From the NCBI GenBank assembly GCA_002798255.1, contig NWQQ01000013.1, positions 1 to 50,359 of the forward strand: a stretch of DNA of 50,359 bases, given 5' to 3'. Of the stretch, positions 35,927 through 43,989 are shown in pieces. The DNA is from Lysobacteraceae bacterium NML95-0200 (GTDB lineage Bacteria > Pseudomonadota > Gammaproteobacteria > Xanthomonadales > Xanthomonadaceae). Below the pieces are notes generated by a model. That model was given only the letters and a program-made list of their open reading frames with translations. It ran no database searches and had not been told where the DNA came from. How positions within the stretch are numbered: position 1 is the stretch's first letter; the number at the start of each line of letters is the position of its first letter. The position numbers and the translations under genes are program-made.

Positions 35927-38224
35927 TTGCGAAAAGTCTATTACGCACACTCGGCAGAAAACCTGCCCCAATCACACTGGCAGACCTTGTCAAGCCATCT
36001 TGTGCAAGTTGGCGAGATGGCCGCAGGGTTTGCCGCTTTTTTCGGCGCGCAGGAAATGGCGCGCTATACCGGCCAATTGCATGATTTGGGCAAATACACG
36101 CCGGAATTTAACCGCCGCTTGCATGGCGGCCCATCGGTCGACCATGCCACGGCGGGCGCAAAAATCGCTTTTGATCGCTGGGACGTGCAGGGCAGATTGA
36201 TGGCATTTTGCATCGCCGGTCATCACGCGGGTTTGGCCAATGGAGACGGCGAAGGCGACAACCGCCGCACCTTGACTCAACGCCTGGCCGTACCGTTCGG
36301 TACAGGCATCCACGATATTCCCAAGCTGGATGAGGTGTGGCGGCAGGAGATTCAGCTGCCTGAAAAATTGCCGATGCCGGGTGTCAAGTTTGGCGTTGCC
36401 GATTCTGCGGACAAATATGCCAAGTCCTTCAGCGTGGCTTTTTTCACCCGCATGCTGTATTCCTGTCTGGTCGATGCCGATTATCTCGACACCGAAGCCT
36501 TTTATGCGGGGCTGGAAGGCAAAACCGTGCAACGCGGCGGTCATCCCGATTTATTGCAACTACAGCAACGCTTTAACCGCTTTATCGCCGATTTCAGGCG
36601 GCTTGTCGCCGAAAAACCGCAGCAGACCGAAGAAGATAAGCGCAATGCCGCACTGAACCGCCTGCGCAGTGACATTCTCGATCATGCCGTGGCACAGGCT
36701 GCGCAAGAGAAAGGGTTGTTCACCCTGACCGTGCCCACCGGCGGCGGCAAAACCTTCACTTCGATGGCCTTCGCCCTCGAACATGCCAAGCGCCACGGCA
36801 TGCGCCGCGTGATTTACGTGATTCCCTTTACCAGCATCATCGAGCAAAACGCCGCCGAGTTCCGCAAGGCTTTTGGCGATTTGGGCAAGGATGCCGTGCT
36901 GGAGCACCACAGCACGTTTGACGACAGCAAACTCAAAGACCAGCACAGCAAAGACAAACTGCGGCAGGCTTCTGAAAACTGGGATATGCCCGTTATCGTG
37001 ACCACTGCCGTGCAGTTTTTCGAATCGCTGTTTGCCGACCGCTCCTCCCGCTGCCGCAAGCTGCACAATATATCCGGCAGCGTGATTATCCTCGACGAAG
37101 CACAAATGCTGCCACTCAAACTCTTGCTGCCCATCATGCAGGCCATCAAGGAGCTGGCGCGCAACTATCATTGCTCGGTAGTGATGTGTACCGCCACCCA
37201 ACCGGCTATCCAGGCCGAACACGGCTTTTATCGCGGCCTGGAAAACACCCGCGAGCTTGCCCCCAATCCGCCCGAACTGTTCGACAGACTGCGCCGCACT
37301 ACCGTGAAGCATATCGGTACCCAAACCGATGCCCAGCTGCTCGAAAAACTTGGGCAGCACCCGCAAATCCTCATCATCGTCAACAACCGCCGCCACGCCC
37401 GCAGCCTGTACGACAGCGCCAAACAGCTTGATGGCGTTTTCCACCTCACCACCCTGATGTGCGCTAAACACCGCAGCCAAGTGCTGGAAACCATCCGCGC
37501 CCGTCTGAAAAACGGCGAACCCTGCCGTGTGATTGCGACTTCTTTAATTGAAGCCGGTGTCGATGTGGACTTTCCCTTGGTCATGCGCGCCGAAGCCGGA
37601 TTGGACAGCATTGCCCAAGCCGCCGGACGCTGTAACCGCGAAGGCAAAAGGTTGCCCGAAGAAAGTTTCGTTTGGGTATTTGCGCCCGAAGCACGATGGA
37701 AAGCCCCGCCCGAGCTCGGCCTGCTGGCTGCCGCCATGCGCGAAGTCGTGCGCCACCACGCCGAGGATCTGCTCTCACCACAGGCCATCTGCCGCTACTT
37801 CCAATATGTTTACGCAGAAAAAGGCAAAGAGCTGGATGGCAAAGGCATTCTCGATATGCATAAGAAGGCAGGCAGCAGCTTCAACTTCCCCTTCCAAACC
37901 ATCGCCCGCGAATTCCGCATGATCGAAACCCATATGCAGCCGCTGATTATCCCGTTCGACCAAGAAGCCGAACGCCTGATCGACAGCCTGCGCCACGCCG
38001 ACCAAATCGGCGGACTACTGCGCAAGCTCCAGCCCTACACCGTGCAAGTGCCCGAGCGCGCCATGCGAGAGCTTCTCAAAGATGGCTGCATTGAGCCTGT
38101 CAATGAAAAGCGATTTGGCGCACAGTTCTATCGCCTGATTGGGCTAGATGGTCTGTACGACAAGGTGGCGGGCTTGAACTGGAAGAATTCAGAATTTTTG
38201 AAGTTAGAAGAATTGGTTTTTTGA
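35927..38224 (+). CDS. cas3: CRISPR-associated helicase-nuclease Cas3 (type I-C)
   Basis: Cleaves and unwinds DNA marked by Cascade (765 aa). The HD nuclease domain has His52-Asp53 (QLHDLGKYTPEF), Asp72-His73 (VDHATAG) and His99-His100 (AGHHAGL). The SF2 helicase has Walker A VPTGGGKTF (Lys275), motif II DEAQ (390-393), and motifs V/VI ATSLIEAGVDVDFP and QAAGRCNREGK. The start is TTG at 35927 with AGGGGA 8 nt upstream; it gives the expected VYYAHSAEN beginning and no nearby ATG does. It is first in the cassette. The next cas gene is unusually far (322 bp). Confidence 0.95.
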   Translation: MRKVYYAHSAENLPQSHWQTLSSHLVQVGEMAAGFAAFFGAQEMARYTGQLHDLGKYTPEFNRRLHGGPSVDHATAGAKIAFDRWDVQGRLMAFCIAGHHAGLANGDGEGDNRRTLTQRLAVPFGTGIHDIPKLDEVWRQEIQLPEKLPMPGVKFGVADSADKYAKSFSVAFFTRMLYSCLVDADYLDTEAFYAGLEGKTVQRGGHPDLLQLQQRFNRFIADFRRLVAEKPQQTEEDKRNAALNRLRSDILDHAVAQAAQEKGLFTLTVPTGGGKTFTSMAFALEHAKRHGMRRVIYVIPFTSIIEQNAAEFRKAFGDLGKDAVLEHHSTFDDSKLKDQHSKDKLRQASENWDMPVIVTTAVQFFESLFADRSSRCRKLHNISGSVIILDEAQMLPLKLLLPIMQAIKELARNYHCSVVMCTATQPAIQAEHGFYRGLENTRELAPNPPELFDRLRRTTVKHIGTQTDAQLLEKLGQHPQILIIVNNRRHARSLYDSAKQLDGVFHLTTLMCAKHRSQVLETIRARLKNGEPCRVIATSLIEAGVDVDFPLVMRAEAGLDSIAQAAGRCNREGKRLPEESFVWVFAPEARWKAPPELGLLAAAMREVVRHHAEDLLSPQAICRYFQYVYAEKGKELDGKGILDMHKKAGSSFNFPFQTIAREFRMIETHMQPLIIPFDQEAERLIDSLRHADQIGGLLRKLQPYTVQVPERAMRELLKDGCIEPVNEKRFGAQFYRLIGLDGLYDKVAGLNWKNSEFLKLEELVF

Positions 38225-38233
38225 AAATTTCCA

Positions 38234-38247
38234 TATCATTCATAGAA
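38234..38247 (-). promoter_or_regulatory. Predicted Cascade binding site for the crRNA-like RNA
   Basis: On the minus strand, TTC (38247-38245, the usual type I-C PAM) is followed by TATGAATGATA (38244-38234). The first 11 nt of the spacer-like segment at 38479 are TATGATTGATA. Positions 1-5 and 7-11 match and only position 6 differs, the base that type I crRNAs flip out and do not read. Beyond position 11 there is no meaningful match, so binding without full R-loop and without Cas3 cutting is expected. The PAM ends 1 bp before the -35 box at 38249. Confidence 0.7.
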
Positions 38248-38248
38248 G

Positions 38249-38276
38249 TTGATTTTTTGACTGAGCCGTCTACAAT
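38249..38276 (+). promoter_or_regulatory. Strong promoter between cas3 and cas5
   Basis: TTGATT (38249-38254) and TACAAT (38271-38276) with a 16-bp spacer. Transcription would start near 38283 and read through the small ORF and, lacking a terminator, into cas5. The Cascade site adjoins its -35, so bound Cascade should exclude RNA polymerase. Confidence 0.6.
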
Positions 38277-38308
38277 GATGCTATGGAAATTTCATGGTAG
38301 GGCGATAG

Positions 38309-38446
38309 GTGCGCAAAAAGGCAAAGTGGCTGCTTTGTGTCGGCAAGGTGGATGGTGGTTTCTGGCTATGGGTGAACCTTAGGAGCTTTAGGGCCTGTAT
38401 CTTTATGTTGGTTTTCTTGATTGGGCTATATGGTCAAATCTTTTAG
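38309..38446 (+). CDS. Small basic-hydrophobic ORF, candidate CreT-like toxin
   Basis: A GTG-started frame of 45 codons with GGTAGGG at 38296-38302 as ribosome site, 26 nt after the predicted transcription start. The product begins MRKKAKWLL, has aromatic residues (GGFWLWVNL), and ends with a hydrophobic segment, residues 29-45 (ACIFMLVFLIGLYGQIF). It has the look of small membrane-acting toxins. It also carries two AGG Arg codons at positions 25 and 28, likely rare here; the first known CreT is an RNA that sequesters a rare Arg tRNA. I recognise no homologue. Its placement between a Cascade-controlled promoter and the crRNA-like RNA is the main support. It could still be a chance ORF in a long leader. 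Confidence 0.45.
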   Translation: MRKKAKWLLCVGKVDGGFWLWVNLRSFRACIFMLVFLIGLYGQIF

Positions 38447-38449
38447 CCT

Positions 38450-38534
38450 GTGCTCCTTGCAGGGGAGTGTGTTGAAACTATGATTGATAGATTGAAGATG
38501 GTTGCACCCCTCTTTTGAGGGGTGAGTGTTAATC
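38450..38534 (+). ncRNA. crRNA-like RNA: degenerate repeat - short spacer - degenerate repeat (CreA-like)
   Basis: The first degenerate repeat (38450-38478) ends GTGTGTTGAAAC, 11 of 12 identical to the repeat tail GCGTGTTGAAAC, and is preceded by a CTCC/GGAG stem. With G-U pairs the stem becomes 8 bp with a 5-nt loop, as in the array repeat. The spacer-like segment (38479-38503) is 25 nt, shorter than the 33-39-nt array spacers. The second degenerate repeat (38504-38534) has an 8-bp stem CACCCCTC/GAGGGGTG, loop TTTT and tail AGTGTTAATC, like CGTGTTGAAAC. Cas5 of this locus could cut at both stems to release a guide. Its seed targets 38234-38247. A separate promoter is uncertain (TATATG at 38427 is a weak -10 candidate). 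Confidence 0.75.
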
Positions 38535-38546
38535 AAGGGAGATATG

Positions 38547-39218
38547 ATGAATAGGATCAAATTGCACATCTGGGGCGACTACGCCTGCTTTACCCGCCCG
38601 GAAATGAAAGTAGAGCGTGTCTCTTACGATGTGATGACGCCCTCGGCGGCGCGGGGGATTTTGGCGGCGGTGCATTGGAAGCCGGCGATTCGTTGGGTGA
38701 TCGACAAGATTCATGTGCTGAAGCCGATTCGTTTCGAGTCGGTGCGGCGCAATGAGCTGGGCAGCAAGATTTCGGCCAGCAAGGTCAGCGGGGCGATGCG
38801 GCGCAAGCGTGTGGAAGATTTGTATGCGCTGATTGAGGATGACCGCCAGCAGCGCGCGGCTACGGTGTTGAAAGACGTGGGCTATGTGATTGAAGCGCAT
38901 GCGGTGTTGACTGCACGGGCGGGTGAGGGCGAAACCATTGCCAAGCATATCGAAATGTTCAAACGTCGCGCTACAAAAGGGCAGTGTTTCCAGCAGCCTT
39001 GCATGGGTGTGCGCGAGTTTCCGGCGCATTTTGCGTGGGTGGATGAGGATTCACTGCCGGAGTCGGAGTTGCCTGAAAACGAGCGCGACCGTGATTTGGG
39101 CTGGATGCTGCACGATATTGATTTCGACGGCAGCAATCTGCCGCATTTCTTCCGTGCGGAGATGAAAAACGGGGTGGTTGAAGTACCGCCGTTCTTTACG
39201 GAGGAGGTGAAAAAATGA
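38547..39218 (+). CDS. cas5: Cas5 (Cas5c/Cas5d) pre-crRNA endoribonuclease
   Basis: A 223-aa RAMP protein. In type I-C, which lacks Cas6, it cuts the repeat RNA at the base of the hairpin and stays on the 5' handle in Cascade. Typical sequence: LHIWGDYACFTRPEMKVERVSYDVMTPSAARGILAAVHW and, near the C-terminus, DLGWMLHDIDF. The ATG at 38547 has AAGGGAG 5 nt upstream; the ATG at 38544 is too close to it. The leader contains the crRNA-like element, so Cas5 may process its own mRNA. It overlaps cas8c by 4 nt. Confidence 0.95.
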   Translation: MNRIKLHIWGDYACFTRPEMKVERVSYDVMTPSAARGILAAVHWKPAIRWVIDKIHVLKPIRFESVRRNELGSKISASKVSGAMRRKRVEDLYALIEDDRQQRAATVLKDVGYVIEAHAVLTARAGEGETIAKHIEMFKRRATKGQCFQQPCMGVREFPAHFAWVDEDSLPESELPENERDRDLGWMLHDIDFDGSNLPHFFRAEMKNGVVEVPPFFTEEVKK

Positions 39219-41104
39219 TTTTGACCTCTCTTGCGCGTTATTACCGCCGTTTGGCCACTGAAAACGATGTAGCGGGCAATCCGAAAGTACCGCCGTATGG
39301 TTTTAGTGAGGAAAAAATCGGCTGGGTGCTGGTGTTGGATGCAGATGGCCTGTTGGTGGATGTGGTGCCGCATCTGACGGATGAGAAAAAACCGCAGCCC
39401 CGCCTGATGAGTGTGCCGCGCCCTGAAAAGCGCACGTCGGGTGTGAAGTCCAATTTTTTGTGGGACAAAACCGCCTATGCGTTGGGCGTGGAGGCTAATA
39501 AAGACAAGGCTACTGCCAAAGAACAGCCGTTTGTGACGTGTGAAAAAACTTTTGCCGCTTTCCGCGAGCTGCATTTGGAATTGCTGAAAGAAACGCAGGA
39601 CGAAGGCTTGCTGGCCTTGCGCCGTTTTTTGGAGCGTTGGCAGCCCGAGCAGTTTGCCCATCCGCCGTGCCAGCCTGACATGTTGGATGCGAATGTGGTG
39701 TTCAGGCTGGACGGTACGCGCGGCTATATCCACCAGCGTGAAGCGGCTCAGGCATTGTGGGCCAATCGCTTGAAAAACGATGAGGCGGAGCAGGGCTTGT
39801 GTTTGATTAGCGGTGAGTCAGCACCGATTGCGCGATTGCATCCGGCGATCAAAGGCGTATTTGGCGGGCAGAGCTCGGGCGGCTCGATTATTTCGTTCAA
39901 TAAAGAATCGTTCACTTCTTTCGGCAAGGAGCAGGGCGCGAATGCGCCGGTTTCGGAAGTGTCTGCCTTTGCCTATACCACCGCACTCAATTACTTGTTG
40001 CGCCGCGAGAACGGCCATTGTCTCACCATTGGCGATGCCAGCACCGTTTTTTGGGCGGAGGCCGATACTCCCGAACAGGCCGCCGCTGCCGAAGCCTGTT
40101 TTGCTGATATGGCTGACCCGCCTGACGACGAGGAGGAAAACCAAAAAATCTTCAATATTTTGGAGCAAGTGGCCAAAGGCCGCCCGCTTCGGGAAATCGA
40201 TCCGAAGTTGGACGACCAAACCCGCTTTTACATTCTGGGCTTGGCGCCGAATGCTTCGCGCATTTCCATCCGCTTTTGGCATCAAAGCACATTTGGACAA
40301 TTGGCTGAAAATTTTGCAAAGTATCGGCGCGATTTGATACTTGAGCCTCCTGCATGGGGCGTTAAGCCCCCTTCCGTGTGGCGGATACTGCTTGAAACCA
40401 CGCCAAAGCGCAAAGGAGCGGATGGCCGTCTGAAAAAGTCCGACAGCAAGGACATACCGCCGCAGCTGGCAGGGGAATACATGCGCGCGATACTCACCGG
40501 AAGGCCATATCCTAAAACCATGCTGTCACGCATGATTGGGCGTATTCGTGCAGATGGGTATATTTCAGGATTGCGTATCGCGGTCATCAAAGGTGTTATT
40601 AATCGTAACGGCTTGTATAAAGAGGAGCTTAGTATGGGACTCAATGAAGAAACTCGGGATATTCCTTATCGCTTGGGGCGCTTGTTTGCCATTATCGAGT
40701 TGGCGCAATCGTCTGCGCTGGGTGAATTGAATGCTGGTGTGAGAGATAAGTTCTACGGTGGCGCATCCAGCTCGCCACATAGTACTTTCCCGCTATTGCT
40801 GGATAATTACCGTACGCATATCTCCAGCCTGAGAAAAGGGAAGAAGGCCAAGTGGGTAAAAGGGGATTCTAAAAAGTTGGCAAATTGGTTGGAAAGCAAA
40901 GTGGGAGAAATTGTTGGTGTTTTTGATGCCGAAACCCCGTTTCCTCGCCATTTGTCTTTAGAAGAGCAAGGGCGTTTTGTGGTTGGGTACTATCAGCAAA
41001 GGTTTAAGAAGTACAACAAGCAAGAAGATGCCAATACGCCTGAAGATATCGAACAAGCGAATCACCTGACTGACGAAACCGATTCGGAAGATGAAGAAAA
41101 CTAA
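39215..41104 (+). CDS. cas8c: Cas8c (Csd1), large subunit of type I-C Cascade
   Basis: A 629-aa PAM-recognising large subunit. The family pattern is seen in [96 protein letters not shown] and [13 protein letters not shown]. Length is near the usual 580-630. The start overlaps the cas5 stop (ATGA). An exact Neisseria uptake 10-mer lies within it at 40435-40444. In type I-C an internal start in cas8c also makes Cas11; candidates exist in the last third, but I cannot choose one. Confidence 0.95.
   Translation: MILTSLARYYRRLATENDVAGNPKVPPYGFSEEKIGWVLVLDADGLLVDVVPHLTDEKKPQPRLMSVPRPEKRTSGVKSNFLWDKTAYALGVEANKDKATAKEQPFVTCEKTFAAFRELHLELLKETQDEGLLALRRFLERWQPEQFAHPPCQPDMLDANVVFRLDGTRGYIHQREAAQALWANRLKNDEAEQGLCLISGESAPIARLHPAIKGVFGGQSSGGSIISFNKESFTSFGKEQGANAPVSEVSAFAYTTALNYLLRRENGHCLTIGDASTVFWAEADTPEQAAAAEACFADMADPPDDEEENQKIFNILEQVAKGRPLREIDPKLDDQTRFYILGLAPNASRISIRFWHQSTFGQLAENFAKYRRDLILEPPAWGVKPPSVWRILLETTPKRKGADGRLKKSDSKDIPPQLAGEYMRAILTGRPYPKTMLSRMIGRIRADGYISGLRIAVIKGVINRNGLYKEELSMGLNEETRDIPYRLGRLFAIIELAQSSALGELNAGVRDKFYGGASSSPHSTFPLLLDNYRTHISSLRKGKKAKWVKGDSKKLANWLESKVGEIVGVFDAETPFPRHLSLEEQGRFVVGYYQQRFKKYNKQEDANTPEDIEQANHLTDETDSEDEEN
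40435..40444 (+). other. Neisseria-type DNA uptake sequence (DUS) 1
   Basis: GCCGTCTGAA, the exact 10-mer DUS core of Neisseria, inside cas8c. The two preceding bases are TG, giving 11 of 12 matches to the AG-DUS dialect. Confidence 0.75.
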
Positions 41105-41115
41105 GGAGATACAAA

Positions 41116-41982
41116 ATGACTGCTATTCAAAACCGCTATGAATTCGTGTTTTTCTTCGATGTAACCAACGGCAACCCCAACGGCGACCCCGATGCAGGCA
41201 ATATGCCGCGCCTCGACCCCGAATCCAGCAAAGGCTTGGTAACCGATGTGTGCCTGAAGCGCAAAATTCGCAACTTTGTAGAGCTGGTCAACGAAAACCA
41301 AGCGGGCTATGAGATTTACGTGAAAGAAAAAAGCGTGCTCAATCTACAAAACAAGCGCGCTTATGAAGCCCTCGGTATCGAATCCGAAGCCAAAAAACTG
41401 CCCAAAGACGAAGCCAAAGCCCGCGACATCACCGCATGGATGTGCAAAAACTTCTTCGATATCCGTACCTTCGGCGCAGTGATGACCACCGAAGTCAACA
41501 GCGGCCAAGTGCGCGGCCCCGTACAGCTCGCCTTCGCCCAATCCATCGACCCCATCGTGCCGCTGGAAGTCTCCATTACCCGCATGGCCGTGACCAACGA
41601 AAAAGACCTCGAAAAAGAACGCACCATGGGGCGCAAATACATCGTGCCCTACGCACTCTACCGCGTGCACGGCTTCGTTTCCGCCAACCTTGCTGCCAAA
41701 ACCGGTTTCTCCGATGAAGACCTGCAACAGCTGTGGAATGCCTTGAAGCTTATGTTCGAACACGACCGATCCGCCGCCCGTGGAGAAATGGCCGCCCGCA
41801 AACTTATCGTCTTCAAACATGACAGCGCACTCGGCAACGAACCCGCCCATAAATTGTTTGAAGCTGTTAAAGTCAAGCGCATCCATGGGGAAAGCGGTAC
41901 GCCCGCCGCCGCATTCAGCGATTACGCTATCAGCGTGGATGAAGACGGGCTTAAGGGTGTAACCGTAGAAAAACTGCTGTAA
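41116..41982 (+). CDS. cas7: Cas7 (Csd2), Cascade backbone subunit
   Basis: A 288-aa RAMP backbone protein that coats the crRNA spacer. It begins with the family block [32 protein letters not shown], then [16 protein letters not shown], and has [13 protein letters not shown] and [22 protein letters not shown] at 41104-41107 gives a good ribosome site. It lies 11 bp after cas8c and 3 bp before cas4. Six or seven copies per Cascade are expected. Confidence 0.96.
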   Translation: MTAIQNRYEFVFFFDVTNGNPNGDPDAGNMPRLDPESSKGLVTDVCLKRKIRNFVELVNENQAGYEIYVKEKSVLNLQNKRAYEALGIESEAKKLPKDEAKARDITAWMCKNFFDIRTFGAVMTTEVNSGQVRGPVQLAFAQSIDPIVPLEVSITRMAVTNEKDLEKERTMGRKYIVPYALYRVHGFVSANLAAKTGFSDEDLQQLWNALKLMFEHDRSAARGEMAARKLIVFKHDSALGNEPAHKLFEAVKVKRIHGESGTPAAAFSDYAISVDEDGLKGVTVEKLL

Positions 41983-41985
41983 ACC

Positions 41986-42597
41986 ATGCCTTCCATACCG
42001 CTCTCCGCCCTGCAACACTACGCCTTCTGTCCGCGGCAGTGTGCCTTGATTCATAACGAGCAAGTATGGGCGGAGAACTATTTGACCGCACAGGGCCGTG
42101 CTCTGCATGAGCGGGTGGATTGCGGCGAGCCGGAAACGCGCAAGGGCGTGCGCTTTGAGCGTAGCGTGCATGTGTCAGCAGAAAACATGGGCGTGCACGG
42201 CGTGTTGGATATGGTCGAACGTGATATTCAGACAGGCCGTCTGAAGCCTGTTGAATACAAACGCGGCAAACCCAAGCCCGAACCGTTCGATGAAATCCAG
42301 CTCTGCGCCCAAGCCTTGTGTTTGGAGGAAATGACCGGGCAAACGGTGGCAGAGGGTGCATTGTGGTATATGCAAACCCGCCACCGCTTGCCGGTTGTCT
42401 TTTCAGACGGCCTCAGGGCGGAAACGCTGCATACCATCGCACAAGTGCGCGGGCTTTTGGAAAGCGGCATCACCCCGCCGCCAGAATACGGCAAACGCTG
42501 TAAATCCTGTTCGTTGATTGAGGTTTGCCAGCCGAAATTGATGGAGAGGGATAGGTCGGTGGGGTATGTGGCGGGGTTGTTTGACGGACGTGGATGA
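41986..42597 (+). CDS. cas4: Cas4, PAM-selecting exonuclease (type I-C)
   Basis: A 203-aa RecB-like nuclease with a 4Fe-4S cluster from Cys15 (FCPRQC) and Cys172, Cys175, Cys181 (CKSCSLIEVC). Nuclease residues include LHERVD, GVHGVLDMVE and PVEYKRGKPK. It trims prespacers and checks the PAM with Cas1-Cas2. It starts 3 bp after cas7, so coupling is likely. Two exact Neisseria uptake sequences lie in it (42236 and 42412). Confidence 0.95.
   Translation: MPSIPLSALQHYAFCPRQCALIHNEQVWAENYLTAQGRALHERVDCGEPETRKGVRFERSVHVSAENMGVHGVLDMVERDIQTGRLKPVEYKRGKPKPEPFDEIQLCAQALCLEEMTGQTVAEGALWYMQTRHRLPVVFSDGLRAETLHTIAQVRGLLESGITPPPEYGKRCKSCSLIEVCQPKLMERDRSVGYVAGLFDGRG
42236..42245 (+). other. Neisseria-type DNA uptake sequence (DUS) 2
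   Basis: GCCGTCTGAA preceded by AG, a complete 12-mer AG-DUS. A facing TTCAGAC at 42227-42233 makes a short inverted pair with it, a common DUS arrangement. Confidence 0.8.
42412..42421 (-). other. Neisseria-type DNA uptake sequence (DUS) 3
   Basis: TTCAGACGGC on the plus strand is the reverse complement of GCCGTCTGAA; with the next bases CT it reads as a full AG-DUS 12-mer on the minus strand. It lies inside cas4, 166 bp after DUS 2. Confidence 0.8.
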
Positions 42598-42652
42598 AGT
42601 GAATACCTGTTAAGTACCCAAAAGTGCGCTCAAAATCCGAGGAGTTTTTATC

Positions 42653-43666
42653 ATGCGAAAACTTCAAAACACGCTCTACATCACCACGCAGGGCAGTTAT
42701 CTGCATAAGGAGCGGGAAACGCTGGTGGTGGAGCAGGAGCGCAAGAAGGTGGCGCAGTTGCCGGTGCATGCGATCGGGCATATTTTTTGTTTCGGCAATG
42801 TACTTGTGTCGCCTTTTTTGATGGGGTTTTGCGGTGAAAACAATGTGAATCTGGCGTTTTTTACCGAAAACGGGCGGTTTTTGGGGCGTTTGCAGGGGCG
42901 GCAGAGTGGCAATGTGTTGCTGCGGCGGGCGCAGTATCGGCTGTCGGAGCAGAATCCTGTGCCGATTGCGCGGCATATTATTGCGGCGAAGATTCAGTCG
43001 GCCAAGCGGGTGTTGCAGCGGCGTTTGCGCAATCATGGCGAGCATACGGAGGTGCAGGCGGCGGTAACGGCGTTGAATTTCAGTTTGCAGCAACTGAAGC
43101 GGGCGGAGTGTTTGGACAAGGTTCGCGGGATTGAGGGCGATGCGGCGGCGCGTTATTTCGGGGTATTCCGCTATTTGCTTGCAGAGAAAAGCGGTTTTGA
43201 TTTCGACGGCCGCAACCGCCGCCCGCCGCGCGATGGGGTGAATGCGCTGCTGTCTTTTCTGTATGCGGTGCTGGGCAAGGACATCAGCGGGGCGTTGCAG
43301 GGCGTGGGTTTGGATCCACAAGTGGGGTTTCTGCATGCCGACCGGCCGGGGCGTGACAGTTTGGCGCAGGATATTTTGGAAGAGTTTCGCGCGTGGTGGG
43401 GGGATAGGCTGGTGCTGTCGCTCATCAATCGCGGGCAAATCAAGCCGCAGGATTTTCTGCATGAGGCCAGCGGCGCGGTAAATATCAAACCCGAGGCGCG
43501 CAAGCTGGTTTTTCAGGCCCTGCAGGCGAAAAAGCAGGAGAAGATTGTGCATCCGTTTTTGCAAGAAGAGGTGGAAATTGGCTTGCTGCCGTATATTCAG
43601 GCGATGCTGCTGGCGCGCCATTTGCGTGGGGATTTGGCGGAATATCCGCCGTTTTTGATGCGCTGA
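42653..43666 (+). CDS. cas1: Cas1 integrase (type I-C)
   Basis: A 337-aa metal-dependent integrase that inserts spacers with Cas2. Catalytic residues are Glu161 (RGIEGDAAARYF), His228 (VGFLHADRPG) and Glu243 (AQDILEEFR). It starts with LQNTLYITTQGSYLHKERETLVVE, as in type I-C relatives. GAGGAG precedes the ATG. It is separated from cas4 by 55 bp and from cas2 by 29 bp. Confidence 0.97.
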   Translation: MRKLQNTLYITTQGSYLHKERETLVVEQERKKVAQLPVHAIGHIFCFGNVLVSPFLMGFCGENNVNLAFFTENGRFLGRLQGRQSGNVLLRRAQYRLSEQNPVPIARHIIAAKIQSAKRVLQRRLRNHGEHTEVQAAVTALNFSLQQLKRAECLDKVRGIEGDAAARYFGVFRYLLAEKSGFDFDGRNRRPPRDGVNALLSFLYAVLGKDISGALQGVGLDPQVGFLHADRPGRDSLAQDILEEFRAWWGDRLVLSLINRGQIKPQDFLHEASGAVNIKPEARKLVFQALQAKKQEKIVHPFLQEEVEIGLLPYIQAMLLARHLRGDLAEYPPFLMR

Positions 43667-43695
43667 GTTTTTCAGCTTGCCTGTGGGAGTGAGCG

Positions 43696-43989
43696 ATGCT
43701 GATGTTGATTACGTATGATATTTCGTTGGAAGATGCGGCAGGACAGGCGAGATTGCGGAGAGTCGCCAAACATTGCCTCGATTATGGCGTGCGTGTGCAA
43801 TATTCGGTATTCGAGTGCGACGTAACGCCGGATCAATGGGTGAAACTGAAGGCCAAGCTGCTGGATACTTACCAGCCCGAAACCGATAGTCTGCGTTTTT
43901 ACCATTTAGGCAGCAAATGGCGGGGCAAGGTGGAGCATCACGGTGCGAAGGCAGCGGTGGATGTGTTTCAGGATACGTTGATTGTATGA
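43696..43989 (+). CDS. cas2: Cas2, spacer-acquisition subunit
   Basis: A 97-aa ferredoxin-fold protein that bridges two Cas1 dimers. It begins MLMLITYDIS with the conserved Asp8, followed by RLRRVAKHCLDYGVRVQYSVFEC. GGGAGTGA precedes the ATG. It is the last cas gene, directly before the leader and array. Confidence 0.97.
   Translation: MLMLITYDISLEDAAGQARLRRVAKHCLDYGVRVQYSVFECDVTPDQWVKLKAKLLDTYQPETDSLRFYHLGSKWRGKVEHHGAKAAVDVFQDTLIV

Larger units (their letters stand above)
38225..38292. repeat. Inverted repeat flanking the promoter between cas3 and cas5
   Basis: AAATTTCCATATCATT (38225-38240) and, on the other side of the promoter, AATGAT-GCT-ATGGAAATTT (38274-38292) are inverted copies of one another apart from a 3-nt insertion. 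The left arm holds the seed site of the crRNA-like RNA; the right arm covers the -10 box and start site. Confidence 0.6.

Noticed and set aside
38257-38276. TTGACT as the -35 of the intergenic promoter
   Set aside because: It is 8 bp from TACAAT. TTGATT at 38249 gives a 16-bp spacer and is used instead.
38283-38300. ATG mini-ORF MEISW as the toxin-like product
   Set aside because: It has no ribosome site, since the ATG lies at the predicted transcription start, and it is only five codons long. The GTG frame at 38309 has a spaced ribosome site.
38503-38534. Hairpin CACCCCTC/GAGGGGTG as an intrinsic terminator before cas5
   Set aside because: No T-tract follows, and the tail AGTGTTAATC resembles the repeat tail, so a degenerate CRISPR repeat explains it better.
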